In this document: piece by piece, positions 27,317 to 36,860 of the stretch
Layout of the letters: the number at the start of each line of letters is the position of its first letter
Position numbering within the stretch: position 1 is the stretch's first letter
Source: DASTFP01 sp963744345
Lineage (GTDB): Bacteria > Verrucomicrobiota > Verrucomicrobiia > Chthoniobacterales > Terrimicrobiaceae
DNA length: 64,000 nucleotides
Assembly (NCBI GenBank): GCA_963744345.1
Contig: CAVUTD010000021.1
Span: forward strand, 1-64,000
Direction: 5' to 3'
Made by a program: the position numbers and the translations under genes
Notes under the pieces: model-generated
The model's input: only the letters and a program-made list of their open reading frames with translations
What the model was told of the DNA's origin: nothing
Databases searched by the model: none

Positions 27317-27983
27317 TTATTCGGGAAGTGCCGCCAAACCTGCCTTTATGAACAGTCTCGCCCACTTGACCTCTTGGTCCTTTGACCTCGCGTAGTCGAC
27401 CCCGATAGCCACGAGCGCCGTCCGCACTCTCCCGCTTCGTTGGCAGCCTGCGGTGATGCTCGCAAAAGCCCCGCGCAAGCCAAATCGCCAACACCGCTTT
27501 GGGCGGATAGGAACGATTGCCTCTCCCGCCGCTTGGAAACTTCTTATGTACAACGGCAGCCATGGCGCGCCTCATCAGATTGACTGCGCCTTGCGCCTTT
27601 AGCGCCGCCTCGTGCCTGGTTTTTGCGCTCCATATCTCAATGAAGATCCTCCCGAACTCGCTGGCGATCAGGTCTGCCACCTGTTTCCTTAAATCCTGGA
27701 ACCCGAAAGAACCATCAACGCCCTCGTTAATACCTTGGCAAATGACTGCCGCCAGGAAGAGCGCCGACTTTATGCTCGCGGCGGCCTTGTCCCTTACTGA
27801 ATATCCTTGAAGAAGCGCCGCCTCTATGGCGTTAAGCTCGGGCGAAAGCTCGGCACACGCCTCCCCATCCCGCGTGTAGAGATCAAATAACCCCGGCCAC
27901 GATTGCTCAAGAACCCATCCATGCGTGCGCGGATCGAGGAGCGATCCATGATACGGTCTTTCCTCCTGGCTAGGGGGATTCAC
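27317..27983 (-). CDS. Unknown protein of the integrative element, probable frameshift near the end
   Basis: About 222 residues. The first 180 codons read ELNAIEAALLQGYSVRDKAA, AASIKSALFLAAVICQGINE and FLQ-like helical segments typical of a soluble helical protein. Near 27430 the frame appears to slip: the alternative frame ends VDYARSKDQEVKWARLFIKA, GLAALPE and stop at 27317-27319, which looks far more protein-like than the Arg/Gly-rich tail in the original frame. It overlaps the integrase gene by ATGA-type coupling at 27980-27983. No family recognised. Confidence 0.55.
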
Positions 27984-29149
27984 GCTAGCTTCCTCTCCAG
28001 CGCGACCACCTTACCGTCCTCGCCCTTCCTTGGCGCTATCTGCCAGAATGCTTTCGCGTCTTCTGGACGAACCAGCTCACGGTAATGCTCGAATAGGGTC
28101 CTGCTCTCGGTGTGTCCGAGTTGCAGCGCAGTCGCCGCCGCGTTCTGGTGAAAGGCCAAATGGTAGCTTGCAAATGAATGCCGCGCCGCATTATGCGGCC
28201 ACTTCTGGATCCCGCTCGCTTTCACAGCCACGGCAAAGCGGCGCCGGTATGTTGAATGTGTGGGAGACACAGTCCCGGCCAGCTGGCGGTGAGGGGAGAG
28301 CCATGCGCGCAGGTTGGGCGAGATCTTCACGAGCCGCCTTCTCGCGCTCTTGCTCTTTGCGGCTTTCACCTCGATGTGACCTCGATCTAGGTCGATCTCC
28401 TTCCAGTCCAGTCTGGCAATCTCCTCGCGCCGCAGGCCAGCAAACAACCCGACTGCCACGGCAGGGAGGATGTCTTGCTGGCACTCGAGGAGTAGGCGGT
28501 GAGCTTCACTCACACTTAAAACGCCGATTGAACCCGGCGGCACCTTGATCTTGGCAGCCTGAGTTACTGGGTTGCTGGCCGCATAGCCCCGCGATACGCA
28601 AAACGAGAACAGATTGTGAATTGCGCAGCGGTGGTTCTTCCTCGTCTGCGGCTCACACTTTATTCCTAAAAGCCATGCATTGACGTCCGCAGTGGTGATC
28701 GAAGCAGCGAGCCGCCCATTATGCGCCCGGGCGAACCGCAGGAGTCTACACTTGAGGTCGGCAACATGGGCACGGGACTTCCCCTCCGCTTCCCTCAACT
28801 CGATCAACTCCTCGGCAGCTTTTTGCACCGCCCTCGATATTGCCAGCGCCTTTAGGTGCGAGGAGTAGTGATCGATGGCGTCCTTGAGCGCAAATCCGTC
28901 GATTCCGCTCTCGCTTAGGTGTTCCTCCAGTTCACTAGCGGCGAGAACCGCACGGCGCTCTTCATCTGTTATCTCGCCATGCTTGCGCCCCTCATTGACG
29001 AGTTCCACCTGCTTCTGATTCGCGAACTCCTTGGCGCTCTTCTGGTCCCTGAAGTAACGCGCCTGCCGCTTGCCGCCCTGGCGATAGACGACGACGTGTT
29101 TTAGATCAGGCTGGCTGTCCCATTTTTTGATTCGGACCAGTGCTCGCAT
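27980..29149 (-). CDS. Tyrosine recombinase (integrase)
   Basis: About 389 residues. An N-terminal SAM-like core-binding domain covers roughly residues 90-190. The catalytic domain has VGLFAGLRREEIARLDWKEI (first Arg), a KSKSARRRLV Lys region, WPHNAARHSFASYH (HxxR), TALQLGHTESRTLFEHYREL (His and the nucleophile Tyr). All catalytic residues are visible, so it should be active. Start ATG 29149 is preferred over 29176. It sits at the right end of the element immediately inside the att repeat, transcribed inward. Confidence 0.92.
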   Translation of the reverse strand: MRALVRIKKWDSQPDLKHVVVYRQGGKRQARYFRDQKSAKEFANQKQVELVNEGRKHGEITDEERRAVLAASELEEHLSESGIDGFALKDAIDHYSSHLKALAISRAVQKAAEELIELREAEGKSRAHVADLKCRLLRFARAHNGRLAASITTADVNAWLLGIKCEPQTRKNHRCAIHNLFSFCVSRGYAASNPVTQAAKIKVPPGSIGVLSVSEAHRLLLECQQDILPAVAVGLFAGLRREEIARLDWKEIDLDRGHIEVKAAKSKSARRRLVKISPNLRAWLSPHRQLAGTVSPTHSTYRRRFAVAVKASGIQKWPHNAARHSFASYHLAFHQNAAATALQLGHTESRTLFEHYRELVRPEDAKAFWQIAPRKGEDGKVVALERKLA

Positions 29150-29223
29150 GAAGCACAAGGATGCACGAACTCGCACGGTTTAACAAGCTGCAACTGCATA
29201 TAAAATGCATACGACGCCCAGTC

Positions 29224-29238
29224 ACCCGCATGAATACT
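29224..29238. repeat. Putative attachment site, right copy (15 bp)
   Basis: ACCCGCATGAATACT, identical to 24225-24239, 75 bases upstream of the integrase start codon and touching the stop codon of the truncated AraC-family gene. Confidence 0.7.
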
Positions 29239-30085
29239 ACATAGAGCATTGGTTTGAGTAACCGGCTTCAATTGCGATCGTGATCACGCTCTTTTTCGTT
29301 TCGCGCAAGAGACGTCGCGCGGCGTCCATCCGGAGTTTGATTTGATATTGAGATGGCGGAACGCCCGTGGCGCGTTTGAAGAGGCGGTTGAAGTGGAACT
29401 CACTCATGCTTGCCTGCTCAGCCAGTCGCGCGAGGCTGAATTCCTCCGCCATGTGCTCGGCCATCCAATCGGTAATCCGGCGTAGCTTGAATCCCGGCAG
29501 CGATGAGGTCTCCCCGCGCGAGGCTTCAGTGAGCGCCACGTAGTTCCGCGCGAGGTGGACGGCGATTGCTTGAGCGATGCCGCGGACGAACAAGCGGCTG
29601 GCCGACGGCCTCATCGCCTCCTCTTTCAATTTTTGCAGGAGCGGAATGAGGTGCGGGTCTTCGAAGCCGGAAACGTCCCGAAGGCGAGCATGCTCGGCAT
29701 TTGCACCAAACACATCCTCCAGCGCCTCGTTGAAAAGCGGCAGGCTGAGAAGGACGAGCACGACCTCAAACGGCTCCGAGGTGAGCGTTCTCCAGCGGAA
29801 ATCGTAAGGTGCGCCGGCAGCCGTCAGGAACAACGAGTCTCTTTTCAGGCGGCTCGTGACCCACGGCCCGTTGTTCTCCCGCTCCTGAGCCTCAGCCTCG
29901 CCGGCAGTAATCCAGACAATGAAGGGTTCGGTTACGGCCGGCATGGTGAAAACCTCGGCGACCGGTGGAAGCGAGAAGACGGAGAACTGAACGTCCCTCC
30001 ATGCGGGTCCTCTGCTGGCGGCGATTTTCTTGCCTAACACATAGCGATCTAGCGCTTCAACGGAAGTTGTCTCTGGAACCGGCAT
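29237..30085 (-). CDS. AraC-family regulator with cupin domain, 3' truncated
   Basis: An N-terminal cupin-like sensor (residues 1-150) is followed by the AraC DNA-binding domain: MAEEFSLARLAEQASMSEFH, FNRLFKRATGVPPSQYQIKL and the second helix-turn-helix VITIAIEAGYSNQ. The protein then ends CSM-stop, about 20-25 residues before the normal end (SHFxxxFKRxxGxTP is missing). The stop codon at 29237-29239 coincides with the att core, so integration probably removed the 3' end. It is divergent from the aldo-keto reductase, its likely target. Start ATG 30085 chosen; ATG 30136 and 30193 are in frame. Confidence 0.85.
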   Translation of the reverse strand: MPVPETTSVEALDRYVLGKKIAASRGPAWRDVQFSVFSLPPVAEVFTMPAVTEPFIVWITAGEAEAQERENNGPWVTSRLKRDSLFLTAAGAPYDFRWRTLTSEPFEVVLVLLSLPLFNEALEDVFGANAEHARLRDVSGFEDPHLIPLLQKLKEEAMRPSASRLFVRGIAQAIAVHLARNYVALTEASRGETSSLPGFKLRRITDWMAEHMAEEFSLARLAEQASMSEFHFNRLFKRATGVPPSQYQIKLRMDAARRLLRETKKSVITIAIEAGYSNQCSM

Positions 30086-30317
30086 GTTTTCGAACGGCTT
30101 CCAGTAATAAGGTGGCGGTCCGCCACTTACAACCATTGCGGATGCCCGTCGCAACGGGCGCGAACACCTCGGCGGAGGAGGCGCCGCCCGCAAAATGGAG
30201 TAATTTCAGAACAGGTCGCGCAAAGCCACATGCGACGCGCCAGACGGCGCCTGCTAACGTGGACCACACCGGCGATCACCGCGCCGCTTTATCTCAAACC
30301 CAAAGAGAGGACTTCAT

Positions 30318-31301
30318 ATGAAGAAACGAAAACTTGGAAACAGCGACCTGGAGGTTTCGGCAATCGGGTTCGGTTGCATGAACATGAGTTTCGCCTACGG
30401 CCCGGCTGCCGATAAGCAACAGGCAATCTCAGTCATCCGCGCGGCCGTGGAACGCGGAGTCACCCTCTTTGACACCGCAGAGGTCTACGGCCCGCTCACC
30501 AATGAGGAAGTCGTCGGCGAAGCGCTTGCTCCCTTCCGGGGCCAAGTGGTGATCGCTACGAAGTTCGGCTTCGACCTTGCCGCGTTCCCTGGCCTCAACA
30601 GCCGACCGGAGCACATCAAGCAGGTCGCCGAGGCGTCGCTCAAGCGACTAAAGACCGACGTGATCGATCTGTTCTACCAGCACCGTGTCGATCCGAAGGT
30701 GCCCATCGAAGAGGTGGCAGGAGCGGTCAAGGAGTTGATTCAGGAGGGTAAGGTCCGGCACTTCGGTCTTTCCGAAGCGAGTGCCAAGACCATCCGTCGT
30801 GCCCACACCGTCCAGTCCCTCACTGCCGTCCAAAACGAATATTCGCTGTGGACGAGAGATCCTGAAGCGGAAGTGCTGCCGGCCGTCGAGGAACTTGGGA
30901 TCGGTTTCGTTCCCTGGAGCCCTCTGGGTCAGGGATTCCTCACCGGGAAAATCGATGCCCAGATGACCTTCGACAGCAACTCGGACCTCCGTGCCGCTTT
31001 CCCGCGCTTCACTCCGGAGGCTCGGAAAGCGAATCAGCCGGTGGTCGATCTTCTCAGCGCTATCGCGAAACGGAAAAAAGCGACACCGGCTCAGATCGCG
31101 CTCGCTTGGCTGCTCGCGCAAGAGCCGTGGATCGTTCCGATCCCGGGCACCCGAAAGCTGGAGCGCATGGTCGAGAATATCGGCGCGGCTGAGATCGAAC
31201 TCACCTCGGCCGACCTTCGTGAGATCGAAAGCTCTTTTTCAGAGATCAAGGTGCAAGGGGCGCGTCTCTCGGAGGAACACATGCAGCTGATCGATCGCTG
31301 A
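30318..31301 (+). CDS. Aldo/keto reductase
   Basis: This 327-residue TIM-barrel NADPH-dependent oxidoreductase starts RKLGNSDLEVSAIGFGCMNM. The catalytic tetrad is visible: Asp and Tyr in TLFDTAEVYGPLTNEE, Lys in VVIATKFGF, His in DLFYQHRVDP. The cofactor-binding C-terminal block is VPIPGTRKLERMVENIGAAE. Closest in style to the YajO/IolS-type AKR group. An AGAGAGGAC region precedes the ATG. It is followed after 19 bases by an NADP-binding gene and divergent from AraC, a common arrangement for reductases induced by aldehydes or ketones. Confidence 0.93.
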   Translation: MKKRKLGNSDLEVSAIGFGCMNMSFAYGPAADKQQAISVIRAAVERGVTLFDTAEVYGPLTNEEVVGEALAPFRGQVVIATKFGFDLAAFPGLNSRPEHIKQVAEASLKRLKTDVIDLFYQHRVDPKVPIEEVAGAVKELIQEGKVRHFGLSEASAKTIRRAHTVQSLTAVQNEYSLWTRDPEAEVLPAVEELGIGFVPWSPLGQGFLTGKIDAQMTFDSNSDLRAAFPRFTPEARKANQPVVDLLSAIAKRKKATPAQIALAWLLAQEPWIVPIPGTRKLERMVENIGAAEIELTSADLREIESSFSEIKVQGARLSEEHMQLIDR

Positions 31302-31320
31302 TCGACCGAGAAGGAGTTCC

Positions 31321-31962
31321 TTGCGAGTCGGCATTCTCGGTTTCGGACTGATGGGCGGCAAACTTGGCACGCTCTTCGCGCGCGGGGCCATGAGGGTTGT
31401 ATTCAGCTACGCACGCAGCAAAGAGAAGCTGAATCGGCTTGCGCGGGACGCCCGCGATAACGCGCGAGCCGGGACTCCGAAGGAGGTTGCCCAGGGAGCG
31501 GACGCTCTCTTGTTGGCCGTCCATTGGTCCCGCATCGACGACGTATTGAGTCAGGCCGGCGATTTGGCGGGCAAGGTAATCGTCAGTTGCTCGCTGCCGC
31601 TGAATGTCGCGAACACCGAACTCGTCCTGGGCCACACGACCTCGGGTGCCGAAGCGCTCGCGAAAAAAGCGCCCGGCGCCCAGATTATCTCGGCCTTCAA
31701 CAACATTCCGAGCGAAATGCTCTTCGGGGTGTTCGAGGCGCGGGGGAAAGCGACTCCGCCGAGCATGGTGTATTGCGGTGATACGCAGGCCGGCAAAGAC
31801 ATCGCCGCGACTCTGATCCGCGATGTCGGTTTCGACCCGATCGATGCCGGCCCTCTCAGGAACGCGCGATATACCGAGCCGCTCGCGATGCTCATTGCTC
31901 ACCTCGCGTATGGAGGAACCGAAGGCCCTGGATCTCTCCAGTGTAGGGCTGCGGCAGCTTGA
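31321..31962 (+). CDS. NADPH-dependent F420 reductase-like NAD(P)-binding protein
   Basis: 213 residues beginning VGILGFGLMGGKLGTLFARG (GxGxxG Rossmann loop), then VVFSYARSKEKL, ADALLLAVHWSRIDDVL and IISAFNNIPSEMLFG, as in the F420 oxidoreductase/NADP-reductase family widely used for NAD(P)-linked oxidoreductases. The start is TTG at 31321, supported by AAGGAG 5 bases upstream. The last 12 residues (PGSLQCRAAAA) depart from the family and a late frameshift near 31925 is possible. It is probably co-transcribed with the aldo-keto reductase. Confidence 0.8.
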   Translation: MRVGILGFGLMGGKLGTLFARGAMRVVFSYARSKEKLNRLARDARDNARAGTPKEVAQGADALLLAVHWSRIDDVLSQAGDLAGKVIVSCSLPLNVANTELVLGHTTSGAEALAKKAPGAQIISAFNNIPSEMLFGVFEARGKATPPSMVYCGDTQAGKDIAATLIRDVGFDPIDAGPLRNARYTEPLAMLIAHLAYGGTEGPGSLQCRAAAA

Positions 31963-32038
31963 CCGAACTGGCTTGCCGTTTCGAACGGTTTGGGCAAAGC
32001 GACTAACTCAACAAAAACCAAAAACGAAAGTCATAATT

Positions 32039-32152
32039 ATGAACAATGGCATCGCGGGAAAAGTCGCCGTCATCACAGCCGCGAGCAGTTTGCCCAAACC
32101 TGACCCTCACCCTCAAGTCGCGAACAAGAATCTGGTAATGGTGACGTCTTGA
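32039..32152 (+). pseudogene. 5' stub of a short-chain dehydrogenase
   Basis: MNNGIAGKVAVITAASS is the first strand and start of the glycine loop of an SDR enzyme. After 17 codons it switches at about 32090 to unrelated sequence (LPKPDPHPQVANKN) and a stop. The rest of the gene is gone. Confidence 0.65.
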
Positions 32153-32273
32153 CACGTGGGCAGAAGAGTCACGCCTTGACATACAGGTGAGTGGATCGTC
32201 GGGCGAGACGGTGGCCACTGCTATAAGCGGGCCCCAGTAAAATCATTTCTCAAAGATCTTACCCGGTTTACTT

Positions 32274-32543
32274 GTGTCCGCAGCTCTGGCCGCGTTTCAG
32301 GACTTTCATGCCGAGGTTCACTGGCAGCTTGCGGGACGGCGATTGCGTGACCACCTACAAAACTATCACGGCACGCATGAAGCGCCTTTCCTGGACATCG
32401 CTCCACCCCGTCGCAAGATCCGCTTCGAAACAGTCGATGTCATGCGGATCCGTAACGGGAAGATCACAGAGCATGGGGGGTATGGCGAATCTTTTACCCC
32501 TCATGCAACAGATTGGCGGGTGGACTCCGTCCCCATCTGCTGA
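32274..32543 (+). pseudogene. SnoaL-like (ester cyclase family) fragment
   Basis: AFLDIAPPRRKIRF-type sequence with FETVDVMRIRNGKITEHGG matches the C-terminal half of SnoaL/NTF2-like ester cyclases. The family's end (GMANLLPLMQQIGGW) continues in another frame after about 32475. No proper N terminus exists, as the frame begins inside the domain. It is a frameshifted fragment. Confidence 0.6.
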
Positions 32544-32795
32544 GATCACTCCACAAGAGAGGAGTTATCCCGAAGATCGAACTTGTCGAACCCAATGATG
32601 CCCCTCCATTCGGGGAGAGTCACTGCCCAATTATCTTGTCGCTTTCTGCACTCGAGTTTCTAAAAGTGATGGCGATTCCTGCACGGGACATGCGGCTGCT
32701 CCAACTGAGTCATCTGCGGCTGCCGTTTGGAATGTCCATAAACTCGCCATTCGGAAGCAAACTTGGTAATCGAAGTCTTTTCCGTTGATTCGCAC

Positions 32796-33227
32796 ATGAG
32801 CTACCTGAAAGCATTCATCGCTGGCTTTGTTTCCACACTCGTGTTTCACCAAGGGCTGCTGTGGCTGCTGCACATGGGCGGATTTTCGCCACGAGCACCT
32901 TGGAACATGGCGCCGGTCCCGCCTCTCCATGCACCTGCAGTGATTTCCCTGGCATTCTGGGGTGGAGTGTGGGGCATTGTGTTGTGGACTCTGATCCGCC
33001 ATTCCCGCGGTGGCGCGTATTGGGTATGGGCGCTCGTGATTGGTGCGCTCGGTGCCAGTTTGGTCGCGTGGTTTGTAGTGATGCCGATCAAGGGCATGGG
33101 GCCTGCTGGCGGCTGGGACGTGAAAGTCATCGTTGGCGGACTGCTGCTAAACGGCGCTTGGGGACTCGGCGCCGCGCTGCTCATGCGACTAATGAACCAA
33201 AGTCAGTCGTCGACAGAAAAATCATAG
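32796..33227 (+). CDS. Small four-TM membrane protein of unknown function
   Basis: 143 residues from ATG 32796 (in-frame ATG 32763 possible). Four hydrophobic segments: FIAGFVSTLVFHQGLLWLLH, AVISLAFWGGVWGIVLWTLI, ALVIGALGASLVAWFVVMPI and VIVGGLLLNGAWGLGAALLM. A short acidic/Ser tail ends it. No catalytic motif seen; proteins of this look are conserved hypotheticals. It stands alone. Confidence 0.75.
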   Translation: MSYLKAFIAGFVSTLVFHQGLLWLLHMGGFSPRAPWNMAPVPPLHAPAVISLAFWGGVWGIVLWTLIRHSRGGAYWVWALVIGALGASLVAWFVVMPIKGMGPAGGWDVKVIVGGLLLNGAWGLGAALLMRLMNQSQSSTEKS

Positions 33228-33504
33228 CGGAGGCTGAGGTCAACTGTGGTCGGAGCGATTCTGTTGTCTTCGTTATACCCCTTGATTCTGACGTTTTCGG
33301 GAAAATGCATAATTGTGCCAACCATGAAGATGATAAGTGGCATACATTGGATGCCGCACATAACCATAGGCTCTCAATCATTCCGCCTGCGCATTCGTGG
33401 CTACTTCATTAAGCATATTGACCATCCTCAGACGCAAATCCTGAGCTCCGTGCAATGGTAATCGCAAAAATAGTGAGCGCCGCTGCAAACGACTGGCTGC
33501 GAAG

Positions 33505-33651
33505 ATGAGCGTCGAAGAAGGCTGGGAAAAAGTAGACGCCGTTTCCCCACCAATAGACGTGCAGATGACTCCGATCTGGCATGATATCCGCGAAGACAGA
33601 ATCACTTGTTGGGCGGACAAAGCGACTGCGGGCGGGGAGACGATGGAATGA
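33505..33651 (+). CDS. Possible small ORF coupled to the MetX-like gene
   Basis: A 48-codon frame (MSVEEGWEKVDAVSPPIDV at the start) ends in an ATGA overlap with the next gene. No good ribosome-binding site. The opposite strand also has an open frame (VFADIMPDRSHLHVYWWGNG) that looks equally protein-like, so the small ORF is doubtful. Confidence 0.25.
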   Translation: MSVEEGWEKVDAVSPPIDVQMTPIWHDIREDRITCWADKATAGGETME

Positions 33652-34775
33652 TCACTAGACAGCCGGACCGCGACTTCTGGCGCCGCGGCGTTCCTCGCAC
33701 CCCAGCCGTGGTCGAAATTAGCGCGCCGCTTGAATTACAGCCAGACATTCTCGACGAAGCCCAGCTGCCGCGCGAGGGAGTCTTCCGACTCGGGGATTTG
33801 CCATTACAGTCCGGAGCAATTCTGCGGAATGCACAACTCGCCTATAAAAGCCACGGTCGACTTGATGCGGCCAAGAGCAATGTTATTCTCTACCCGACGC
33901 ACTTTGCTGCGCATCACGGCGACATCGAGTGGATGATCGGTCCAGGCAGGGCGCTGGATCCCGATCGGTATTTTATCGTCGTTCTCGATCAGCTCGGTAA
34001 TGGCTTGTCGTCGTCCCCCAGCAACACGGCGCTACCTCAAGATCGGATGCGCTTTCCAGGTATTACCATCCTGGACGATGTCGCCGCGCAGTACCGGTTA
34101 GTCACCGAGGGATTCGGCGTTCGACGGGTGGCTCTGGTTACGGGATATTCGATGGGCGCCCAACAGGCGTTTCAATGGGCAGTGAGCCATCCAGAGATGG
34201 TCGAGCGTATCGCTCCCTTCTGCGGCACCGCGAAAACGACTCCACACAACGTCGTCTTTCTCGAGGGCGTCCGGGCCGCGCTCACGGCAGATTCCGCGTG
34301 GATGAAAGGCGACTATCATGACCAACCCGCTGAGGGACTGCGTGCGCTCGCACGCGTTTACGCCGGCTGGGGATTCTCGCAGCAGTTCTACAGACAGGAG
34401 CTATACCGGCAGATGGAGTTCAGCTCACTGGAGGAATTCATACCTGGGTTCTGGGAGAAACGCTTCGTGCGTCGGGACGCGAACAACCTGCTCTCGATGC
34501 TTCGTACATGGCAGCTTAACGATTTGGGCACAACGCCGGGCTTTGGCGGCAGTCTTGAGCGGGCAATGAAAGCGATCAAGGCAAAGACCACCGTCATGGC
34601 GGGGCGGACCGACCTATACTTCACGCCCGAGGACATCGAGGCGGACACGTCACGTATCGCCGGCGCCCGTTTCCGAATCATTCCGTCCCTGTGGGGTCAC
34701 ATGGCCGGTACCGGGCTCAATGCCGAGGATTCACAGTTCATCCAGGATGAGATCAAGGCGCTGCTTGCTGTATAG
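33648..34775 (+). CDS. Alpha/beta hydrolase of the homoserine O-acetyltransferase (MetX-like) family
   Basis: 375 residues. FRLGDLPLQSGAILRNAQLA and YKSHGRLDAAKSNVILYPTH are the MetX-type N terminus. The nucleophile elbow is TGYSMGAQQAFQWA (Ser), and the C terminus has GRTDLYFTPEDIEADTSRIA (Asp) and SLWGHMAGTG (His). MetX and its relatives acylate homoserine or serine, but many family members of this divergence are general hydrolases. The family Arg/Gly specificity residues cannot be judged here. ATG 33648 overlaps the small upstream frame. Confidence 0.85.
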   Translation: MITRQPDRDFWRRGVPRTPAVVEISAPLELQPDILDEAQLPREGVFRLGDLPLQSGAILRNAQLAYKSHGRLDAAKSNVILYPTHFAAHHGDIEWMIGPGRALDPDRYFIVVLDQLGNGLSSSPSNTALPQDRMRFPGITILDDVAAQYRLVTEGFGVRRVALVTGYSMGAQQAFQWAVSHPEMVERIAPFCGTAKTTPHNVVFLEGVRAALTADSAWMKGDYHDQPAEGLRALARVYAGWGFSQQFYRQELYRQMEFSSLEEFIPGFWEKRFVRRDANNLLSMLRTWQLNDLGTTPGFGGSLERAMKAIKAKTTVMAGRTDLYFTPEDIEADTSRIAGARFRIIPSLWGHMAGTGLNAEDSQFIQDEIKALLAV

Positions 34776-34984
34776 ATGCGTTTCAGCATCGGCTTGAGGA
34801 TCGCCGCAACTGCTTCAGCTCTGCTTCTGACAGTGTGCTGGGGTGTCAACGTATGGTTTCTAGTATCCACCAAGGCGACTCGCTGGAATAGCTGCGTAAC
34901 GATGATGAGATAGCCTTGATCCTGGGCTCCTCCGGTCCTGCTGAAGCAAGTTGGCCACGCGAAAAGAATAAACACGAAAGCACA

Positions 34985-35435
34985 TCAAAAGAGTTTTTCT
35001 GAGTCGAGAAGGATGGTGACGGGGCCCTCGTTGGTCAACTCGACCGCCATCATGGCTTGAAAAACTCCGGTCTGCACATACACGCGGAGGCTGCGCAGCG
35101 CAGCACAGTATTCTTCGTACAGGCGGTTGGCTTCGTCAGGCGGCGCGGCCCTGACGAAGCTGGGCCGCCGCTGGCCACGTGCGTCACCGTAGAGTGTGAA
35201 TTGCGACACCACGAGTGCAGCGCCGCTAACGTCTAAGAGAGAGCGGTTCATTTTGCCACTGTCATCGGCGAAGATGCGCAGCGTGACGGTTTTTTCGGCG
35301 AGATACTTCGCCGCGTCCGACGTGTCACCCTTACTCACGCCGAGCAGTACCTACCAAACCGGTGCCGATCTCGCCGGTGACACGGCCGTCCACCAACACG
35401 CGAGCCTTACTGACACGTTGGACAACTCCCCTCAT
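34985..35435 (-). CDS. dtd: D-aminoacyl-tRNA deacylase, frameshifted
   Basis: MRGVVQRVSKARVLVDGRVT then GEIGTGLVG is the Dtd start. Near 35350-35360 the frame slips and continues as VSKGDTSDAAKYLAEKTVTL, VVSQFTLYGDARGQRRPSF and VELTNEGPVTILLDSEKLF. The SQFTLYG and NEGPVT motifs form the D-amino-acid-binding pocket with the cross-subunit Gly-cisPro. Dtd removes D-amino acids from tRNA. One base change (GTAGGTACTGCTC region) breaks an otherwise complete 149-residue gene. Confidence 0.87.
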
Positions 35436-35826
35436 GGTCGAGAACCATTTCTGCCAAAGCAGGACAAAGAGAAATTAGAAAACACGACAAAAGAAACAAA
35501 CTCTGGCTTCGGGCCGAGCTGCCTTCGGCGTTCTTGCGGCGGGAACGGACCTGTCCCAATGCGGCACTATTTCCTTGCTGCCATTGCAGCAACCGCAATT
35601 TGTGCGACAACGACTCCGAGGTGTGCTTAGCGCACCAGGTCTCCTAAAAGCCTTGCGCGACAGAGTTGGAGGGCAAGCAGGGGGAATTCGCTTGGCTGCG
35701 TCGAGCTTAACGCCCAGGGCTCGCTTGAGCCTTGTTTGATCTGGCAAGACGGACCTTGAATCGAAGGATATTCGCGGTCAGTTGCCAAACTCGCCAGCAA
35801 GATCGCACCGCCCTAGACAAAAACTT

Positions 35827-36860
35827 ATGCATAAGTCCGACCATGTCTTCTCGCTGGGCAAGACCTCGCCGCAATTTGCGAATGAATCTGGAAGCCGGAC
35901 ATCGGTGAATCGCAAGAATTTTCCCATGTTGAGCGGAATGGCGCTCTACCGTCTCTTGCTGGAGACCGGGACGTTCCGCGAGCCTCACTGGCATCCCAAC
36001 GCTCACGAGTTAACGTATTGCGCTAAGGGATCTTCGTTGGTGACGGTTTTCAGCAACGGAAATTTGCATGATACATTCACCATTGCGCAGGGTGAGATGT
36101 TTTTCGTGCCCAGCGGCTACTTGCATGCCATCGCGAATACTGGCGAGGAAAGCGCAAGTTTCTCATCGCCTTCTCTCATCATGAACCGGAAGACTTTGGC
36201 ATGTCTGGCGCCGTCGGCTGCATGAACGCTAATGTGATGGGAAATACCTGGGGCGTTCCGGAGGCGGCGGCCAAGGGGGTTCGATACTCGCCGGAGGATA
36301 TCGTCATCGGCAAGTTTCAGGGCACCCTGGACATCCCGAGGACGGCAGGATTTGCTAATCATTACAAGCTGGGGGTGGAAAGTCTGCCACCGATGCTGGC
36401 GACTGACTTTGGCTCTGCCCGGACCGCGCGGAAACAGTTCTGGCCGGTTTTGGAGGGTCTCTCGATGTATTCCCTGCGACTTCTGGGCACCGGTATGCGG
36501 GAACCTCATTGGCATCCGCAAACCGCTGAGATGGGTTACGTGCTTCAGGGAAATGCTCGCATGACGCTCCTAAGTCCGGGTGCCAGCGTCGACACCTATC
36601 TGCTCGGCCCCGGCGACATGTATTTCATTCCTAAGGGGTATCCTCACCATATCGAAAATCTCGCCAACGAGGAGATTCGCTTCCTTATTTTCTTCGACAA
36701 GACGACACCTGAGGACATTGGCTTTACAGGCGCTCTGGCCGCTTTTCCCCGGCGAATCATCGCGCCAACTCTCGGCTGCACGGAGGAAAGCTTGCCACAG
36801 GTTCCGGCCTATCCCGCAGACCTCCTGATGGTCGAAAAAATCAATCCGCCAATACCATAG
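35827..36860 (+). CDS. Bicupin (oxalate decarboxylase-like), frameshifted in the middle
   Basis: First cupin: FREPHWHPNAHELTYCAKGS and GEMFFVPSGYLHAIANTGEE. Second cupin: GMREPHWHPQTAEMGYVLQG and GDMYFIPKGYPHHIENLANE. Both have the metal-binding HxH, a Glu and the distal His, as in bicupin oxalate decarboxylases. The two halves are in different frames: at about 36155-36160 one base is missing in gcaagtttctc, and restoring it gives KFLIAFSHHEPEDFGMSGAV. About 345 residues in all. Mn-dependent oxalate breakdown is plausible but not proven. ATG 35827 starts the protein. Confidence 0.85.

Larger units (their letters stand above)
24225..29238 (-). mobile_element. 5.0-kb integrative element with tyrosine integrase
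   Basis: ACCCGCATGAATACT occurs at 24225-24239 and again at 29224-29238 in the same orientation. The right copy is 75 bases beyond the integrase start. Between them five consecutive minus-strand genes form one cassette: integrase, unknown protein, two small DNA-binding proteins (one excisionase-like) and a DUF3854/DUF3631-type primase-helicase. No structural or conjugation genes are present. The layout resembles a minimal satellite or genomic-island replicon. The repeats are inferred to be attL and attR. Confidence 0.75.
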
